Shown here one piece after another: positions 51,590 through 63,389 of a stretch of DNA of 64,000 nt; position 1 is the first letter of the stretch; each line of letters begins with the position of its first letter. The stretch covers positions 30,191,729 to 30,255,728 of the forward strand of contig OY482854.1 of NCBI GenBank assembly GCA_960531495.1, read 5' to 3'. A model generated the notes under the pieces. That model had not been told where the DNA came from. It worked only from the letters and a program-made list of their open reading frames with translations, and did no database searches. The position numbers were made by a program, and so were the translations under genes. The DNA is from Zeus faber. Taxonomy: Eukaryota > Chordata > Actinopteri > Zeiformes > Zeidae.

Positions 51590-52290
51590 CATTACATTAC
51601 ATTACATTTACATTTAGTCATTTAGCAGACGCTTTTATCCAAAGCGACTTACAAGGGAGAATAACATTCAAGCTACATTGCGACAGAGACATTAGTGTAA
51701 CAATAAATACTGCTAGGTGGTGCTAAGTACCTAATTGTAGGTTAGGAGAGGAGGTACTCACTGAAGAGCTGGGGCTTCAAGTGCTTCTTAAAGACAGAGG
51801 GAGCTCCCTGCTCTGGTCGTTTTTGGCAGCTCGTTCCACCAACGTGGAACTACAAATGAGAATAGCCTGGATTGCCACGGCTGTATGGCCGGCAGAGCCA
51901 GGCCACGCTCATTTGATGAGCGCAGCACCTGGGGGGCAACATGTGCTCTTACAAGAGCATTTAAGTAGGTGGGAGCGTTCCCAACAATCACTCTGTAGGC
52001 CAGCATAAGAGACTTGAACTTGATGCCAGCGGCTACAGGTAACCAAGCGGCTACAGGTAACCAAGCGGCTACAGGTAACCAAGCGGCTACAGGTAACCAA
52101 GCGGCTTCAGGTAACCAAGCGGCTACAGGTAACCAGTGGAGCTCGATGAGCAGCAGAGTGACATGTGCCCTCTTTGGCTGGTTGAACACCAGTCGCGCCA
52201 CCGCATTCTGTATCATCTGCGGTGGCTGCAGCGCACAGGCCTGCAAGCCTGTTAAGAGGGCGTTGCAGTAGTCGAGACGGGACAAGAACG
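51590..52290 (-). mobile_element. L2-type LINE, 5'-truncated, with internal minisatellite
   Basis: Minus strand. The C-terminal ORF2 segment reads SRLDYCNALLTGLQACALQP, QMIQNAVARLVFNQPKRAHV, ELHWLPVAA.. and IKFKSLMLAYRVIVGNAPTY. It ends in the L2 3' tail with TCGCTTTGGATAAAAGCG and an ATGTA repeat (51591-51650). The reverse transcriptase core and endonuclease are missing. The 18-base repeat at 52024-52135 interrupts the LHWLPVAA motif in frame. Confidence 0.88.
52024..52135. repeat. 18-bp minisatellite inside the L2 ORF (six units)
   Basis: Unit GCGGCTACAGGTAACCAA; on the L2 coding strand it reads as tandem Leu-Pro-Val-Ala-Ala-Trp. Confidence 0.96.
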
Positions 52291-52619
52291 ACAGAAGCTA
52301 CGAACACGGCAAGTAGTAATTGAAACTAACTTTTATTTATTATATTTATAAAATGACATGTATTTATTATTATTGTTATGCAAAGTAATTACAAATGTTT
52401 TTTTTGTTATTGTTCCAGATGCCGAAAACATAGCCGAATATCTAAGACAAAAAAGAAGCAATTGTCCAATTGCCCAAAAATCTAGTCCTCAAGGTCAGTC
52501 CATGTTGATTGGCCCATACGTTTGTAACTTTTGTAGCTTGTGATGCATTTCACAGAAACCAAAAAACTGTAATACATACCTAAAATGAATACACTGGAGC
52601 CTGTGTATAGCTGCCTGCA

Positions 52620-52621
52620 GC

Positions 52622-52682
<61 letters not shown>
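52620..52682. repeat. (TTA)n microsatellite
   Basis: About 20 units. Confidence 0.94.
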
Positions 52683-52683
<1 letters not shown>

Positions 52684-52689
52684 GTCTGC

Positions 52690-53340
52690 AGGGCCGGAAC
52701 CGTATTGTTAAATGTTGAATTTTTATTATTATTATTATTGTCCTTGGCAATCTTCAGGCTAAAAGTGTCTGGAACATGACAACTGCTGGACCCACAGACA
52801 TGGTAGAGGTCTCATTAGAACCGGATGTATCCAGAGGAATTAGTGAGGAAGTCGTAACATACAAAATGTAGGAATCCATAATGTGTTTCATGGACTCAGA
52901 AGGACATTCGAAGACTAGGACACGGAAAAGTATAAATCGTCAAAGTCATTACGTCACTCCATCATTGTTGCAATACACGGCATCAAATGGTCATCTGTCC
53001 ATCACTGAGAGTGCAGCTCTATCTCCACAAACAACACCGTGAGTTCTAACAGTGAGAAGTTCTGGTTTATAGGCAAACATGGACGGTCGTTTTGAAGACA
53101 GGAGGGTTGTGCTGTGGAGACCGCATAGTGGTTGCTCCGCGAGGTGAGCAACCAGGAAAAAGAAAAAGAAGAAACAGTCTTTATTCGGCACGCAACACAC
53201 CACACTACAACACATGCTTGCACACACACAGATGCTTTTGATGGTGGCCGTTGAAATGGATCTTCTGCTTTTGACCATCCTGGCTTGTCCTTCCTCCGGG
53301 GCCACAGCCAGGAGCAGTGGGCAGCGTACGTGGACGCGCC
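52690..53340. other. intergenic spacer
   Basis: No gene seen; complex sequence with a possible SINE upstream part near 53120-53200. Confidence 0.45.
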
Positions 53341-53344
53341 CGGG

Positions 53345-53590
53345 ACCAGGTGATAAATGTCCATCGCTGGTCAGACGATGATGGGTGCATGTTTGTGGTG
53401 GGGGTCCTTACTGACGTGAGGTGGAGGAAACCCCATGTGAACACGGGGAGAACATGCAAACTCCACACAGAAAGGCTCCTGTTTTGGAAGATAACCCACC
53501 GGAGCACGGTGCCAACAGCGCCCCAGGCGGGAATCAAACCCAGGACCTTCTTGCTGTGAGGCAGCAGTGCAATGCAAAACTGGACCCCAT
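53345..53590 (-). mobile_element. tRNA-derived SINE (minus strand)
   Basis: The minus strand reads GCAGCAAGAAGG-type head sequence with B-box-like GGGTTTGATTCCC, then TGTGTGGAGTTTGCATGTTC and TCCCCGTG, the body of a very common fish retroposon. Confidence 0.72.
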
Positions 53591-53599
53591 GTATTGCTG

Positions 53600-53677
53600 C
53601 CTGCAGCTATATTTGTTATTCTTGTTTTTATTATTGTTATTATTATTATTGTTTTTGATATTATTATTATTATTTTT

Positions 53678-53719
<42 letters not shown>

Positions 53720-54125
53720 GGGGTTATTGTTTTTATTGTTAATATCATTATTGTTCTAATTATTGTCGTGGTTAAAATTATTATTAGGAAGAGGAGGAGA
53801 AGAAGTAGCATTCGTAATATTTGGATTAGTCATAGTACTGTAATTCCTGCAGTAGAAATGGTACAGTATCTGTAGTATCAGGATCTACATTTATTTCACC
53901 TCGATAAACTTTGAGGAAGAATCGTAGTAGTAGTAGTCCAGACTCGCTGTGGCAGGAATCTGTGTAGTAGTAGTAGAAGTGGTAGTAGTATTAGTAGTAT
54001 TTGTAGTAGTACTAGTAGTACTAGTAGTACTAGTAGTAGTTTTAGTAGTATGAGTAGTAGTAGTATTTGTAGTAGTACTTGTAGTACCAGTAGTAGTGTA
54101 GTTGTAGTAGTAGTAGTAATAATAA
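53600..54125. repeat. (TTA)n, (TTG)n and (AGT)n microsatellites
   Basis: TTA/TTG run at 53620-53720 and AGT-type array at 53925-54125. Confidence 0.93.
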
Positions 54126-54249
54126 CAGTAGTCCAGACTCATTGTGGCAGGAATCTATGGATCTTATATTTTTAGACGAATGAAGCTGTTTGAGACAATC
54201 TCTCACCTCTCTGCTGCATTCAACACAGCGGCAACAACAGACGGGTGGA

Positions 54250-54405
<156 letters not shown>

Positions 54406-54419
54406 GGACATCCCCTAAC

Positions 54420-56215
54420 TGGAATTTATATAACCCCTTTCACAAACCCAAGGACACCTTACAATAGAAAAACAAAAAACAAACAAGACAGGGAAGATAA
54501 ATCAAAAAAGATAAATAACAGAAAAAGAAACCAAACCAAACCAAAACCACAGCAGACCTGTGTCCGAGGACCGCAGCTTGCGGAAAGGGGCATAGGGGTG
54601 GAGGAGGTCAGTTAGGTACTGCGGGGCGAGGGCGTGGAGTGATTTGTAGGTTAAAAGTAGGTTTTAATAGGAGATACAGGATTTTACAGGGAGCCAGTGG
54701 AGATTGATGAGGGTGGGGGTGATGTGCTGCCAGGGCTTGGTGCGGGTGAGAACTCTGGCAGCAGAGTTTTGAACATACTGGAGCCTGTCCAGGGCTTTGC
54801 TTGGACAAACTGCCTCCTGTTGGTGAGGTAGGATTGGAACCAGAAGAGTGCTGTACCAGAGAGGCCAAGGTAGCCAGATAGACGGTTGAAAACGAAAGTG
54901 TGGGAGACTGTGTCAAAGGCAGCTGAGAGGTCCAGGAGGATGAGAGTACTGATGTAGCCTGCGACAGCAGCAATGAGTAGGTCGTTGGAGATTTTAATGA
55001 GGGCGGGCCCGTGCAGTGGTGGGTTCTGAATCCGGATTGAAGGGGTTTGTGAAGCTTGTGGTTGGACATGTGCTGTTGGAGTTGGGCGGCAACTGCTCAT
55101 TCCAGGACTTTGCTAAGGAACGGAAAGTTGGAGATCGGGCGGTAGTGATTGGGATTGTCCGCGTCGAGACCTGGCTTCTTTATGATCAGTGTGATTGAGG
55201 CCATTTTGAAGCTGGTGGGAACAGTGCCAGATTTCAAGGAGGCGTTAATGATGGCCACCATGACAGGGGAGACGGAGGGAAGGCATGCCTTGACCAGAGC
55301 TGTAGGCATGGGGTCCAGAGAGCAATTGGGGGCCTTGGCTTTGGTGACCAGCAGAGTCATTTGTGGCGCATGGCACAGGGGAGAAGGAGGAGAGACAGCA
55401 CTGGAGTGAGGAGGCAGATGGGGGTGCAACACCCTGTGGTTGGGGTGTGTGTGGAAGACGATTGGAGATGCTGGTAAATGGTGTCCAATTTGGCATGAAA
55501 AAATTCCTGGAACATGGAGCAGCGGTCAGAGGGGTCAGGGGATTGAGGGGGATCAGGGGGGCAGAGCAGCCAGTTTATGGTCGAGAACAGCATTCTGGGG
55601 TGATTTTTCTGATTGCCAATGAGGGTGGAGTAGTATTGGATCTTGGTTCTGGAGAGAGCTTCTTTGTAGGAGATCACAGGCTGTTTGAAGGCTTCAAGGT
55701 GGACAGTGAGGCCAGAACTCTTGTAGAGCCTCTCCCGCTGACGGCCGCTACCCTTTATGGTGCGGAGTTCAGAGCTGTACAAGGGGGCAAGGCGAGTGAA
55801 GGAGACAGTCCGGGTTTTGAGAGGGGCAAGAGAACTGAGGCTGAGGGAGAGGGCAGAGTTGTAATGGGCAACCAGGCCATCCACAGTGGTGTCAGGGGGA
55901 TCTAGAGCCAGGTGGGTCGCAAGGATGTTGATCAGGGCTGGTGTACTCAATGGCTTGAGGTTCCTGAACATGATGGTGTGTTTAACGCATTGCTTAGGCA
56001 GGGGGACAGGAACAGTGAACAGGACAGCATGGTGGTCAGAAACAGCTAGGTCGAGGCACTTAAGATGGGAAGGAGAAGTGCCAGTAGTGCACACCAGATC
56101 AAGCGTGTGGCCTTTGGCATGGGTCTGACCTTGTGATGTTAAAACAGTCCAACAGTGACAAAAAATCTGTGGCAAACGTACAGCTGGTGGAGTCCACATG
56201 GATGTTGAAGTTGCC
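54420..56215 (-). mobile_element. L2-type LINE with endonuclease end, RT part and C-terminus
   Basis: Minus strand, reading from 56215 down: endonuclease end (NFNIHVDST, then [16 protein letters not shown] and [13 protein letters not shown]), linker ([23 protein letters not shown]), reverse transcriptase (NHYRPISNFPFLSKVLE, then LLDLSAAFDTVSHTF, LFWFQSYLTNRRQFV) and C-terminal YVQNSAARVLTRTKPWQHIT. Frames change several times. A deletion joins the RT region to the C-terminus near 54790, removing the FADD-type catalytic block. The 5' end is cut by the GATA array. Inactive. Confidence 0.87.
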
Positions 56216-56430
<215 letters not shown>

Positions 56431-56870
56431 GGCAGAAATGGAGGCAGAACTTCCAAATTTGGGCAGTAGGGTGGAGTCTCGGCACGCAGTGACTCCCACA
56501 GTCCCGTGCCGTCCGTCGTCATCCTGGAGGCGTTTTCAGGCGTAAGATCACGTGAGAGGAAACCTCTCCTAAGCTGGCCGATTACCTGCTGGTCAGAGCG
56601 CCCGCGGCCGGGCCCCGCCCCTTGCTGGCATGTCAGTCAACCAGGAGAAATCCTCCTCTAATCCCCCTCCTCACGCCGCCTGGCAGATAGGTCACCTGTA
56701 AGTACATCCTGGGCATGTGGACCCGAGTCTCTTCGCCACCGTTGTTTTTTTCCGTCCAAATCTCCTTTTTCTTCCCGCCGCAGGAAGTGGCTCTCCCCAT
56801 GAATTCGGATGTGTTTTCTCCCGACTGGCGCCGGGTGTTGTGAGCGTTCCGAGCCGCTTTTGGTGACAGG
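56431..56870 (+). promoter_or_regulatory. lrit3: lrit3 upstream region / 5' UTR
   Basis: Complex sequence of 440 bases before the start codon with no TATA box in a convincing place. Homeobox or CRX-type sites that photoreceptor genes use are not obvious except GGATTA-like ATAATCC variants (CTAATCCCC at 56657). Transcription start not determined. Confidence 0.4.
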
Positions 56871-56986
56871 ATGCGTCGCCTCCTCTACGCCCATGTGCTC
56901 CTGTGCTGCCTGAGCGTGGCCCACTCCTTCTGCCCCTCCCAGTGCACCTGCGTCTTCCACGGACGCAGCGATGGCACGGGGACCAG
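56871..56986 (+). CDS. lrit3: lrit3 coding exon 1 (signal peptide, LRRNT start)
   Basis: ATG with hydrophobic leader (LLYAHVLLCCLSVAHSF) then CPSQCTCVFHGRSDGTGT. Donor gtaacc at 56987. An Arg codon is split as AG|A. Confidence 0.93.
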
Positions 56987-59900
56987 GTAACCACGCCTGA
57001 CTTTATTCAAATTTTTTGGTGATATCAAGTTATTTAACATAAAATGTGATGACTTAACACGTGGATTACTGCCAACGCTGACAATAATATCCCTTCTCTC
57101 CGTTGTGGTCCGCGTTCTCACTCAGTAGTTTCAAGTAAGTGTGTGGGACCAATTATTTTGTCCCAAATGGTTTAAAGAATATTTGGTGACACTCAGTCGT
57201 CTTAATAATTACTGTAGGAACTACGAAATTCCTCCTTCCCGAATCCTCTGGGAAAAGTTTAACTCAAGCTTTAAATTCTACCTGCAGCGCTAACCCCCCT
57301 TCTTTTCATTGCATTGTCGACCAAAACCTTCAAATGGTGTAACTAAAGAGGTGAAATGATTCGTTTTGGGTGTGGCGCTGGGGGCTCGGAGTCGGTATTT
57401 TCCCAAAGCAGCACTCCGTGTGGTGCTGAATGGTGTGTTAACACGCTGAAATTGATCCTCATTACCATTATCCAGTAAGTGACTCATTGCCACGGGTGCG
57501 TTCACAACTAAGTCCCTGGTCTCTGTTGTGTACCCCCCACGGAGAGGTGCACCATGGGTAACGGTGTCTACTCAAACTAATTATGCTTAAGTGTGATTAG
57601 AACTTTATGCTTTGAAAAATTTGGATTGACACCACCACCTAAACATGGCTCCTGGGCCCAAACACCAACAGCGGCTGGATAATGGTCGCTTGGAAAGGAA
57701 GTGGCCGATCGATGTAGAAAAAAATTTGATGCGACTGCTGTATTTATAAATGCATTCAATACATATATTTTGGCGAACCATAACTTATTTTCACCACCAA
57801 TCCTTGGAGGGCAACATGAAGGTTGAATAACGTATGACCACCATTTAATTTAGATAGTTTTAACAAACCTAGTCACACAGCCTAAAGCGGCTTTAGGTTA
57901 AATCACAGGTGACTGTATCACAGATGACTTTGGGTGAGAACGATTAGAATGGGTGGAGTAGGTTTCCAGGCGCGAATGAGGTGGAATACTACTCTGCGCT
58001 CCTTTCTGGCCTGAAAGGTTGAATGATGAGGCGGTTTTGGGAGGACACGGCGGGTGGCTGACATCCTCCTGGTGTTGATGAAACCATAAACACTTCATTC
58101 ATTTAGCAGCGTGTACGGGGGCTTTACGGTCCTGGAGACTGGGAAGATCATGAGGAAAACAACGTTTGCGCCATAATGTGAAGCTGCTCCTGTCAAGCTG
58201 TCTCATAGACCTTGACCATCACACGACCACATAGAGCAAGTATCCACCCCAACAGCTCCGATGAGATGGCTGCTCAAACCGTTACGGATCCCCAACCATG
58301 TTTAACATCTGGCTCGTTTGATTTTCTCCAAATGTGAACACGTCCAGATGTGGGAAATGGGATGAACGACGGTCGATCGGACCGTATTACTTTGTTCCAT
58401 GGGTCAGGGATCCAGGTTTTGTGCTGCTTAGACCAAGTTATGCATCTCTGGGCGCTGGCTTTGGATAAATACACTTTCAGAATGCAACCATGCCATGAAT
58501 TCCAGTTTTGTGAAGCTCACGGCGTGTAGTTCTGTTGCTGACACATACTGCTGAATGGCAAATGCCCAAATATTCTTTCCATTGCAGCTGCATTTGCAAT
58601 TGTGATTCAGATCCTTCAGTAAAACACCTTGTCCTCTCTACAGTATATACAGTGAAGCTTAACGTCATACCTTTCCTTCCTCAAACCTTTCTCCCAGATC
58701 CGTGCTCTGCAACGACCCGGACATGTCCGACATTCCTGTGAACATCCCGGTCGATACGGTCAAACTCCGCGTTGAGAAAACGGCCGTGCGGCGAATCCCA
58801 ACTGAGGCCTTCTACTACCTGATGGACCTGCGCTTCCTGTGGATTACCTACAACTCCATCTCGTCCGTGGACGCTGGAAGCTTCTACAACCTGAAGCTGC
58901 TCCACGAGCTGAGGCTGGACGGCAACCTGATCTCCACCTTCCCCTGGAGTTCCCTGAAGGAGATGCCCCGACTGAGGACACTGGACCTCCACAACAACAG
59001 ACTGACCTCGGTCCCCGTGGAGGCCATCCCCTACCTGCTGAACATCACCTACCTGGACCTGTCCAGCAACAAGCTGACCACGCTGCCCCCGGACCTCATG
59101 GATATCTGGCCGCCCTTCAATGGGATCCCCATCTCTTCTAACGTCTCCCAGAAAATAGTGCTAGGTAAGCAGGGGTGGGGGCTGTGTTTTGATAGCTGTG
59201 GCTATGCTTCAGACACATTGGGGGGATTTTCTCGTAATCTTTAATTTATCTTTATTTAACCAGGAAAGTCCCACTGAGATCAAGAATCTCTGTTTCAAGG
59301 AGGATACATAGGACCAAATAAAATGCTGGATTCATACGACAACACGGCAATAAAAACGAAATCCAGCAACAGATTGCTGCTTCTCAGGGCATCCAATGAT
59401 ATTTCCTCCAATTCTTTCATTTTAGTTTTAAAATCATCAGACTATTCCAGGCAGAATTTGCAGAGTCCATAAATTACCTTTATCCAAATTCTTATGTACT
59501 TCTTATATGAAAGATTAATATACTTTACTTCACATAGTTAACAAGATATGTGTATTAATAACAGCAATAGTACATTATACTGGTTTACCACCAGTTTACT
59601 CCAGTTAGCAAAGTCCAAACAGGACCGTGTTTTCAGTTAAATGCATTTTGGGAATTCAAAAAACACGCAAAATAATCGATTGTCAATTTTTACGTCTGTT
59701 TTTGAGCCCACGCAAAATCAGTGCTTTATTTCATGTACATTTAAAATGCATTGTGTTTGAGGAAAATAGCCTAAAGTTTGTAGAATTGAACCTCCAGATG
59801 AATACAACGGGGAGAACAGGGCACCAACAGTGACGTGGCCTCCTGTAAACTACTACTGTATGTTAATGTTAAAACCAGAACTTTTTTTTCATTATTGTCA

Positions 59901-62900
59901 TTCATTTGTCACTTACTATATAACAAACTTTAATTTCACTGAAATCATACGAATGCATTCAAATAAGTGTTTTAATTAGCGTTTTGATTTTAAAATTATT
60001 CCTATTTAGTTGTTTACTTTAAAGGATATTTAATTATATATTTTTTAATAACAAGAAATTATTGGAGAAACAATAGAGAGGAGAGAGAGATGTCAATCGC
60101 AGCTTAACTGCATTTGAACAGATATCTATTTTCTTGATGGTAAGTCCTCGTGGTAAGCCAATTGTTGAATGAGTTGTAATATATTGAATGCTTCGAGTGT
60201 CTGTAGCATGAGGCGCTGGGGGGGATAATATTAATAGGCTGTTTAAGGCCAACGAGCTTATCCCCGACGCCGAGTGTCCACTGGCGCGCTTGAAGGAGAA
60301 AGCGGATTACGCTGTTGGAAAAACAGCCTTCTGCCCCGTGCACAGAATAGCCACAGGTTGTTTAATGTGCCTGCATTTCCACTCAAATGAAGGTCTAAAG
60401 TATTTTAATCACAACGTGTACTGTTTAGTGCAAACAGTTAGAAATGAGCCTTGGATATAAAGCATTGATTCAAAATGTTGAAAAGTGACTTAATCGACTG
60501 CCTCGCGATCTCCAAGTAAAGCCTTCAGAAAGCTTCATGTCAGCACAAGCTGTGTGGTAAAAGTATTTTGTTTGGAGATTTGGGCGAATGCAGGAGTGTG
60601 TCCACGGCGTTCCACAGGAGCTTAAGAACAGGTCTAATCCTGTTAGGGCCGCGCCTGCGCACCGCGGCAACAGAGCAGCTTAGAGTGCCAGCGAGAAGAT
60701 GGCAGCACAAGGAGAATGGATTTATTAAACATTTTGTTTCTACTTCAACCATTATATAAAAAAAAAAGAAATTCAGAAAATCAAAGACTAACAAAAATAA
60801 CCGTTATAAGTCTAGCCGTTATTAATAACCTTTTAAGATTTATTACTTTGTATATATAATCATGTTGCACAATTTCCTTCCCTGCAGCACTATTTGCAAA
60901 TTATGGATATCTTATTTAACCCTTTAAAATAATGGCCCAATGGATACAAACCCAAATCAAAAGCTCAATCAATGAATTATTGATCAATCTTTTTTTTTTT
61001 AAATCAAGATTTATTTAATCATCACACAAGGGTGGGCTTCAGTGGATTGGGAGCTTATTAAATTGATGAGAATCATTATTTCTGCAGATTTCTGGTTGCA
61101 AATGTCTCCAAAAATGTAGTGTACACCCGGTTGCTACTTGATGCCGAAGTGAAAAGAAGCAATACAAAAAACTTTCAGGATGCAACATTGACAACAGGTG
61201 TCTATCATATCATTTTAGCCGATAGACAATTGTCAGAATTGTCAAGCACACCAGAATAAAGTTGGTTAATGATGAGCCAGAAGATGAAAGAAAACCTTCA
61301 ACATTTAAATCAACTTCAACCAAACCACTCTCACCTTCTCCCCCTCAGGCCTTCAAGACAATCCCTGGTTCTGCGACTGCAGGATCTCTAAGATGATCGA
61401 GATTTCCAAAATGGCCGACACGATGGTGGTCCTGATGGATCTGTTCCTCTCGTGCAGTGGGCCCGAAAACCTGGCCGGCGTCCTGTTCCAGAGGGCGGAG
61501 CTGGACCACTGCGTCAAACCCTCCATCATGACCTCTGCCACCCAAATCACGTCTCCGCTGGGAAGCAACGTTCTGCTCCGCTGCGACGCCACCGGTTTCC
61601 CGACGCCGACCCTGGTCTGGGTGAAGGCCGATGGCTCATCGGTCAACCACACAGGTAGGAGGCTATTGTAAAGAGAAGCCGAAACCTAAAATCAAACCGT
61701 AGGGACAGTACATCTGGTTCAACCCGTTGTTTCACCCAATTGGCTCAAATTAGGGCCATCACTTGCCTCTAATTGTTAAACTATAAGCTGTGCTCCGTGA
61801 GAGATCCTTCTGTTCAGTCAGATTTGATTTTAGTGCATGGATAATTATTGAGTATCTCTTGGATAAAGGAATCGTTGTGCTAAAAATGAACTCACTTAAT
61901 TTCACTTTGCATCTTCTGTTGTACCAAAGTATCTGTCGAGCAATCCTTTCCTCAGGAGTTCTATGGCTGGTCCGTCCAATATAAATCCAAAACGTATATG
62001 GTCCAAAATCATAGATAAATTGGTCATTGACTCCAAAGCCAGATAACACTGTTCTTAGTTTGACTTCAGCGTGTTCTATTTCACAGTTCAAGAGTCTCCT
62101 GGGGACGGGGTGAGGTGGTCCATCATGAGCCTGCATGGCATCTTGTATAAGGACGCAGGGAACTACATCTGCAAGGCGAAGAACTTTGCAGGAAGTACCA
62201 TGGCCAGCATCTCCATCTCAATCGCCGGTTCTTCCACCACCACGCCACCTCCTCCAAAGCCCAGCGTGGAAACCTTGACACCCGGGGAAACCACGACACC
62301 CCTCCCACCGACCGGCTTCCCCGGCAGCCCGTCGGAAACCTCCACCGTCATGACGACCACGGTGAGTGCCCTGCTACCCGTCCCCGTCAAAAAGAAGACC
62401 ACCCCGAGCGGCGGAGAGCAGGGAGACTTGGTGAAGCCCTCCAAGGCCGGGCAAGGGAGCAATCCCAGGAAGCTGGCAGCCGACGAAAAAAGCAAGAAGA
62501 CGGACACCTCCAAGTCCATCAAGAACCTGCAGATAGTGGAGGAGAACGCCGACAGCGCCGTGCTGCTCTGGACGGCGGAGGGTTTGCCCAGCGACGCCCC
62601 GCTCACCGTGGTCTACTCCCCGCACGGGGAGGATGATGCCAAGAGGACCGTGCAGACCACCGCCGGCAGCGGCAAGCTGCTGCTGGAGGGGCTGCTTCCC
62701 GGCCTCAGATACTCGGTGTGTTTGGTGGCGAAGGGAAGCTCCGTCGGCAAAGACCCCTGCATCGACTTCTACACCTTGCATCTGATCGACGACGGAGGTC
62801 ACAACCGGCTCCTGATGATCATCAGCGGCATCGCCTGCGCTCTGGCTCTGCCGCTCATCGGCCTGCTGCTCTACAAGATCCTGGCCTTGTACTGCAAGAG

Positions 62901-63123
62901 CAGCGCTCCACCCCTCGACATGGAGGAGCTGGAGAAGGACAGCTACGTCAAGTTCGAGACCATCTCCATGAAACAAAGGAGCACCAACTCCCGGCCGACG
63001 GAGCTCTGGGCTCGGAGACAGACTCACGAGTCGGAGCGGATGCTGCTCTGCTCGCGGTCCAGCATCGACTCGCAAATGACCTACAAGAGTGACATGAGTT
63101 CAAGGTCAGAGTACCTGTGCTGA
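56871..63123 (+). CDS. lrit3: lrit3, LRR/Ig/FN3 transmembrane protein 3 (4 coding exons, complete)
   Basis: A single-pass synaptic protein. In mammals LRIT3 is made by photoreceptors and is needed to place nyctalopin/TRPM1 at ON-bipolar dendrite tips; loss causes congenital stationary night blindness. Coding exons: 56871..56986, 58698..59164, 61349..61654, 62087..63123, all GT-AG with matching phases, 641 codons. Order: signal peptide (about 1-19), Cys-rich LRRNT (CPSQCTC), leucine-rich repeats (about 60-180), LRRCT (NPWFCDC, 199-205), Ig domain (C273-C325, sequon N294-H-T), Thr/Pro-rich linker, FN3 (about 442-520), membrane helix (about 538-562), tail ending SEYLC. Motifs such as LRLDGN, LDLHNN and GSNVLLRCDATGFPTP favour LRIT3 over LRIT1/2. 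Teleosts carry lrit3a and lrit3b; I cannot say which. Confidence 0.96.
56987..58697 (+). other. lrit3: lrit3 intron 1
   Basis: Phase-2 intron of 1.7 kb. The last 570 bases hold a minus-strand Tc1 relic; the rest is complex sequence without recognised features. Confidence 0.85.
58130..58560 (-). mobile_element. Tc1-like transposase relic (minus strand) near lrit3 exon 2
   Basis: Minus-strand translation shows TTRRELHKTGIHGMVAF, then AQRCITWSKQHKTWIPD, then NKVIRSDRPSFIPFPTSGRV (the WSDES catalytic Asp region with Trp changed) and KHGWGSVTV. Stops follow in the AAIS region. No terminal repeats are recognised. About 430 bases remain of a roughly 1.6-kb family. Confidence 0.85.
58698..59164 (+). 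CDS. lrit3: lrit3 coding exon 2 (LRRs)
   Basis: Acceptor ctcccag, donor gtaagc at 59165 in a split Gly codon. Encodes LCNDPDMSDIPVNIPVDTVK and about five leucine-rich repeats. Confidence 0.95.
59165..61348 (+). other. lrit3: lrit3 intron 2
   Basis: Phase-1 intron of 2.2 kb, AT-rich. A stretch at 59243-59310 (TTTATTTAACCAGGAAAGTC) matches a common fish dispersed repeat as I recall. No exon-like sequence. Confidence 0.85.
59243..59320 (+). mobile_element. fragment of a common fish dispersed repeat
   Basis: TTTATTTAACCAGGAAAGTC then CCACTGAGATCAAGAATCTC; the family name is not known to me. Confidence 0.5.
61349..61654 (+). CDS. lrit3: lrit3 coding exon 3 (LRRCT, first half of Ig)
   Basis: Acceptor cccctcag, donor gtagga at 61655. 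Begins LQDNPWFCDC and ends in the Ig domain at VNHT, splitting a Val codon. Confidence 0.95.
61655..62086 (+). other. lrit3: lrit3 intron 3
   Basis: A 432-base phase-1 intron with nothing else recognised. Confidence 0.85.
62087..63123 (+). CDS. lrit3: lrit3 coding exon 4 (rest of Ig, FN3, TM, tail)
   Basis: Acceptor tttcacag, stop TGA at 63121-63123. Begins with VQESPGDGVRWSIMSLHGIL; contains KDAGNYICKAKN, a Thr/Pro linker, the FN3 domain and the membrane helix. Confidence 0.95.
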
Positions 63124-63341
63124 CTCTGCCACGGACTCCAGTTTGGATGAACTATCCTTAAGTGTTTTTGTATGACAAATATGAATGATTCATTTCAAAA
63201 GGCAACACCCTCACATTCACCATGTCAACACAGAACTTTGGCAAACTTTATAATTCATTATCTTTAGCATTCCACCCTGTTCAACAACAAGAGATTAATA
63301 GTTTTGTAAAATGAATAATGAGGGGCTAACTTAAAATGTTT

Positions 63342-63389
63342 ATTTCATAAGCATCTGCAAACATCAGATGTTACAGATGCTTATGAAAT
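63342..63389 (+). repeat. 19-bp-stem hairpin in the lrit3 3' UTR
   Basis: Arms 63342-63360 (ATTTCATAAGCATCTGCAA) and 63371-63389 (TTACAGATGCTTATGAAAT) are complementary except for one C/A mismatch, around a 10-base loop ACATCAGATG. Confidence 0.92.

Noticed and set aside
59162-59244. Extension of lrit3 exon 2 into an open reading frame past the donor
   Set aside because: The LRIT3 family continues with LQDNPWFCDC, which is found at 61349 in matching phase, so the donor at 59165 is used.
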